Below, in pieces: positions 6,654 through 8,646 of a DNA stretch of 8,646 nucleotides. The translations under genes and the position numbers were made by a program. Numbering within the stretch: position 1 is the stretch's first letter; each line of letters begins with the position of its first letter. The DNA comes from Sulfuricurvum sp. (GTDB lineage Bacteria; Campylobacterota; Campylobacteria; Campylobacterales; Sulfurimonadaceae): the NCBI GenBank assembly GCA_014764075.1, contig JACXUE010000046.1, positions 1-8,646 on the forward strand, written 5' to 3'. A model generated the notes under the pieces. The model was not told the DNA's origin, did not search any database, and was given only the letters and a program-made list of their open reading frames with translations.

Positions 6654-7530
6654 ACGCTTTTGCCAGTTCTTTGGACTCGGCAGTTGCGAGTTCGACAACT
6701 TCATAATTGGCAGGATCTTTAAGGAGCGCCAAGGTCAATTTATGGTTCAAATCATGGCTTCCTGCGAACGCTTCATAATTGCCGATAAAATTCATCCCGA
6801 TCAACGACATATCGCCGATCGCGTCGAGAATTTTATGACGGACAAACTCGTCACCGAAACGGAGCCCTTCGGGGTTGAGCACTTTTTTATCATCCAAAAC
6901 AACCGCATTTTCCAAACTTCCACCCAAAGCAAGCCCTTTTGAGCGGAGATACTGCACTTCGTGAACAAATCCAAATGTCCGTGCCCGTGCAATCTCTTTT
7001 TTGTAGTTCTCTTTGGTAAACTCTAACACGTAGCTTTGGCGGTCGATGACAGGATGGGAAAATTTGATGGTAAAATTGTAGTTCATATCGTTAGAGGGGA
7101 TCAATTTGACGTATTTATCTCCCTCTTGTACTGTAACCTCTTTTTTGATCCGCATGATTTTTTTCGGCATATCCTGCCGAACAATCCCCGCCTCTTCAAG
7201 AAGCATACAAAAACTCATCGACGAACCGTCCATGACGGGAACTTCATCCGCATCGACAATAACACGGAGGTTATCGATCCCGTAGGCGTAAATCGCCGAG
7301 AGCATATGCTCAATCGTTGAAATCGTCACCCCCTCACGCCCAATGACGGTCGCCATTTTAGTATCGACGACGTTGGCAGGGATGAGTGGGATCGATACCC
7401 CCGCATCACTGCGGTAAAAAACAATACCGCTGTTCACCCCCAATGGCTCAAGACGAAGCTTTACCGGTGAACCTCGGTGCAAACCGATCCCTACAAGTTC
7501 CACACTTTTACCAATCGTTGTTTGCATCAT
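6646..7530 (-). CDS. lpxC: UDP-3-O-acyl-N-acetylglucosamine deacetylase LpxC
   Basis: Zinc amidase for the committed step of lipid A synthesis, acting in the cytoplasm near the inner membrane. The 294-residue product has both LpxC repeats. The zinc and catalytic residues are visible: Glu74 and His75 in STIEHMLSA, His232 and Asp236 in HKILDAIGD, and His259 in GSHDLNHK, corresponding to the E. coli E78/H79, H238/D242 and H265. The inner MDGSS stretch and GIGLHRG near the N-terminus are also typical. The ATG at 7530 is chosen because AAGGA is seven bases before it and the family begins close to QTTIGKSVELVGIGLH. A GTG at 7551 would add seven residues, and a second ATG lies at 7527. The 3' end overlaps tsaB by 8 bases. 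A candidate promoter lies just upstream. Confidence 0.96.
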   Translation of the reverse strand: MMQTTIGKSVELVGIGLHRGSPVKLRLEPLGVNSGIVFYRSDAGVSIPLIPANVVDTKMATVIGREGVTISTIEHMLSAIYAYGIDNLRVIVDADEVPVMDGSSMSFCMLLEEAGIVRQDMPKKIMRIKKEVTVQEGDKYVKLIPSNDMNYNFTIKFSHPVIDRQSYVLEFTKENYKKEIARARTFGFVHEVQYLRSKGLALGGSLENAVVLDDKKVLNPEGLRFGDEFVRHKILDAIGDMSLIGMNFIGNYEAFAGSHDLNHKLTLALLKDPANYEVVELATAESKELAKAYA

Positions 7531-7537
7531 CTCATCT

Positions 7538-7542
7538 TCCTT
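7538..7542 (-). promoter_or_regulatory. Ribosome binding site of lpxC
   Basis: AAGGA is seven bases before the ATG at 7530 and ten before the ATG at 7527. It lies downstream of the GTG at 7551, which argues against that longer start. Confidence 0.7.
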
Positions 7543-7567
7543 GTTTGCCACCGGCTATCTGACATGC

Positions 7568-7573
7568 ATTATA
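7568..7573 (-). promoter_or_regulatory. Candidate -10 element of an lpxC promoter
   Basis: A perfect TATAAT lies on the coding strand in the 49 bases between the M23 stop and the lpxC ATG, the only gap over 21 bases in the window. It would start transcription around 7560, leaving a leader of about 30 bases that includes the AAGGA site. No good -35 hexamer is present at 16-18 bases. That is compatible with epsilonproteobacterial sigma-70 promoters, which are reported to depend little on a -35 box, but it leaves the call as sequence inference. Confidence 0.45.
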
Positions 7574-7579
7574 CCGTTT

Positions 7580-8646
7580 TTAACGTTGATTGATTGTGAA
7601 TTTGGCACTCTCGATCACACTAGTGATATTGTCATTAATCCATTTGGCATCCATCCACTCCTCCGGACGAACTTCGATCCCTTGCACCAAAACACCAAAA
7701 TGGAGATGATCTCCCATCGCGTATCCGCTCATACCCGTTTTGGCAATCTGTTGAGACGACGCTACCGTACCTTTCTCTTGAACGTGAATTTCCGAACAAT
7801 GTCCATATAGAGTATACAATCCGAATCCATGATCAATAATCGGTAAATTACCGTAAATCCCGTTCTCTTGAGAGAAAACAACCTTACCGCCGTTGGATGA
7901 TGTAATCGGTCCCTTGGCGACACTCGCCAAATCAAGCCCCATGTGATACGCATTCGAAATATTTTGCTGCCCTTTATAGCTATAGATACGGTGATCTCCG
8001 AAATCGGCTACTTTTTGCCCGTTTACAAGAGGATAAAACGGCGCGGGATTAAAGTCGGTAATCATGTTTTTAGAAACTTTAGAGGTGATTTCATGGATCA
8101 CTTTCTCATTCTCCGCACGCACTTTTTCGTTGATGATTTTAAATTGTTCCAATCGATCGTCTACCCCTGCCGTTTGTTCATAAACATTCGCAAGTTCGGC
8201 AATTTTACCATTCAAAAACGCATCGCTGAGTTCGATCTTAGAGACACGATAGGCATGATCTTTCAGACGGAGAGGGATAGTGCTTTTTGTCTCATTTCCA
8301 GCGTAATCACGTGCTACAACGACAGCACTAAAGGTTTGCTCCTGTACTGGCCAAGCGAGTAATGACGCATAGTACCCCTCTTTCATAAACGGCTGCGCGA
8401 TAAACGTTTTGCCGAAATTGGTCTCGATCGTCACGTTTTTCATGTGGGCATCTTCTGCTTTGAATATAACGATTGCCGATCCCCCTTTTTGGATTTTATA
8501 CGAATTGGCAACAATCGATACTATCGGACGACGTTGATCGATCACCAAAGTGAACTCTTCGTTATAGGTATTCCCCATAAACAGACCCCACAAACTGTTA
8601 TCGGTCGCTTCGATTTTGAGCGTTACCGAAGCGGCTTCGACACGTC
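7580..8646 (-). CDS. M23 (LytM-type) peptidoglycan endopeptidase, N-terminus outside the window
   Basis: Zinc metallopeptidase expected to cut peptide cross-links of the cell wall in the periplasm. The frame is open to the window edge, giving 354 visible C-terminal residues. The first part (about 1-130) is beta-rich, with VVARDYAGNET resembling an Ig-like or cadherin-like repeat. A charged helical stretch follows (about 145-195, possible coiled coil), then the peptidase domain. Metal and catalytic residues are intact: HMGLD (234-238), YGH (280-282) and HLHFG (313-317), so it should be active rather than a degenerate EnvC-like activator. The signal peptide or membrane anchor would lie in the missing N-terminus and cannot be judged. 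It precedes lpxC in the same orientation, as a peptidase gene does in Campylobacter (recollection). Which named member of the family it matches cannot be told. Confidence 0.92.
   Translation of the reverse strand, partial: RVEAASVTLKIEATDNSLWGLFMGNTYNEEFTLVIDQRRPIVSIVANSYKIQKGGSAIVIFKAEDAHMKNVTIETNFGKTFIAQPFMKEGYYASLLAWPVQEQTFSAVVVARDYAGNETKSTIPLRLKDHAYRVSKIELSDAFLNGKIAELANVYEQTAGVDDRLEQFKIINEKVRAENEKVIHEITSKVSKNMITDFNPAPFYPLVNGQKVADFGDHRIYSYKGQQNISNAYHMGLDLASVAKGPITSSNGGKVVFSQENGIYGNLPIIDHGFGLYTLYGHCSEIHVQEKGTVASSQQIAKTGMSGYAMGDHLHFGVLVQGIEVRPEEWMDAKWINDNITSVIESAKFTINQR

Noticed and set aside
6201..6704. Longer tsaB with 17 extra N-terminal residues
   Set aside because: The extension is the end of lpxC in another frame; the family begins near the strand preserved from the ATG at 6653.
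7943..8362. Plus-strand open frame of 139 residues opposite the M23 gene
   Set aside because: It lies fully within a clearly coding peptidase gene on the other strand and shows no recognisable domain.
1..8646. Defence, mobile or otherwise novel system
   Set aside because: Every gene has a recognised housekeeping family, codon use looks uniform, and there are no integrase, transposase, direct-repeat arrays or orphan operons.

Overview
The window is a compact, one-directional run of housekeeping genes, all on the minus strand. The order and protein features point to the Campylobacterota (the former Epsilonproteobacteria). From memory, an M23 peptidase gene followed by lpxC, a short tsaB, thrB, ylxR, infB, rbfA and rimP is also the order in Campylobacter jejuni. 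The moderate GC content fits a sulfur-oxidising, Sulfuricurvum-like organism better than an AT-rich Campylobacter or Sulfurimonas; the genus is inference. The rotenone of the E. coli-type infB cluster (rimP-nusA-infB-rbfA) is not followed here: nusA is absent and rimP lies downstream of rbfA.

Layout in the direction of transcription, from high to low coordinates. At the right edge is an M23 (LytM-type) peptidoglycan endopeptidase whose N-terminus lies outside the window. A 49-base gap with a perfect TATAAT -10 candidate leads to lpxC, the committed step of lipid A synthesis. Next come a short tsaB (tRNA t6A modification), thrB (homoserine kinase, with a TTG start) and ylxR (DUF448). These are followed by infB (initiation factor IF2), rbfA and rimP (30S subunit maturation), ribD (riboflavin biosynthesis) and ubiE/menG (quinone methyltransferase), which runs off the left edge almost complete.

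Spacing is very tight from lpxC onward. There are overlaps of 8 bases (lpxC/tsaB), 11 (ylxR/infB), 4 (infB/rbfA), 11 (rbfA/rimP) and 1 (rimP/ribD), and gaps of 10 (tsaB/thrB), 21 (thrB/ylxR) and 8 (ribD/ubiE). This suggests one polycistronic transcript with translational coupling, probably served by the promoter before lpxC plus readthrough from upstream. Its products fall into three groups: envelope building (M23, LpxC), translation (TsaB, YlxR, IF2, RbfA, RimP) and small-molecule metabolism (ThrB, RibD, UbiE).

No stretch over 300 bases lacks a gene. I saw no RNA gene, mobile element, CRISPR array, convincing terminator or sign of recent transfer. I found no undescribed system. The observations in Part 2 are small-scale: start-codon choice, a homopolymer in tsaB, clade-type insertions and the composition of the IF2 linker.
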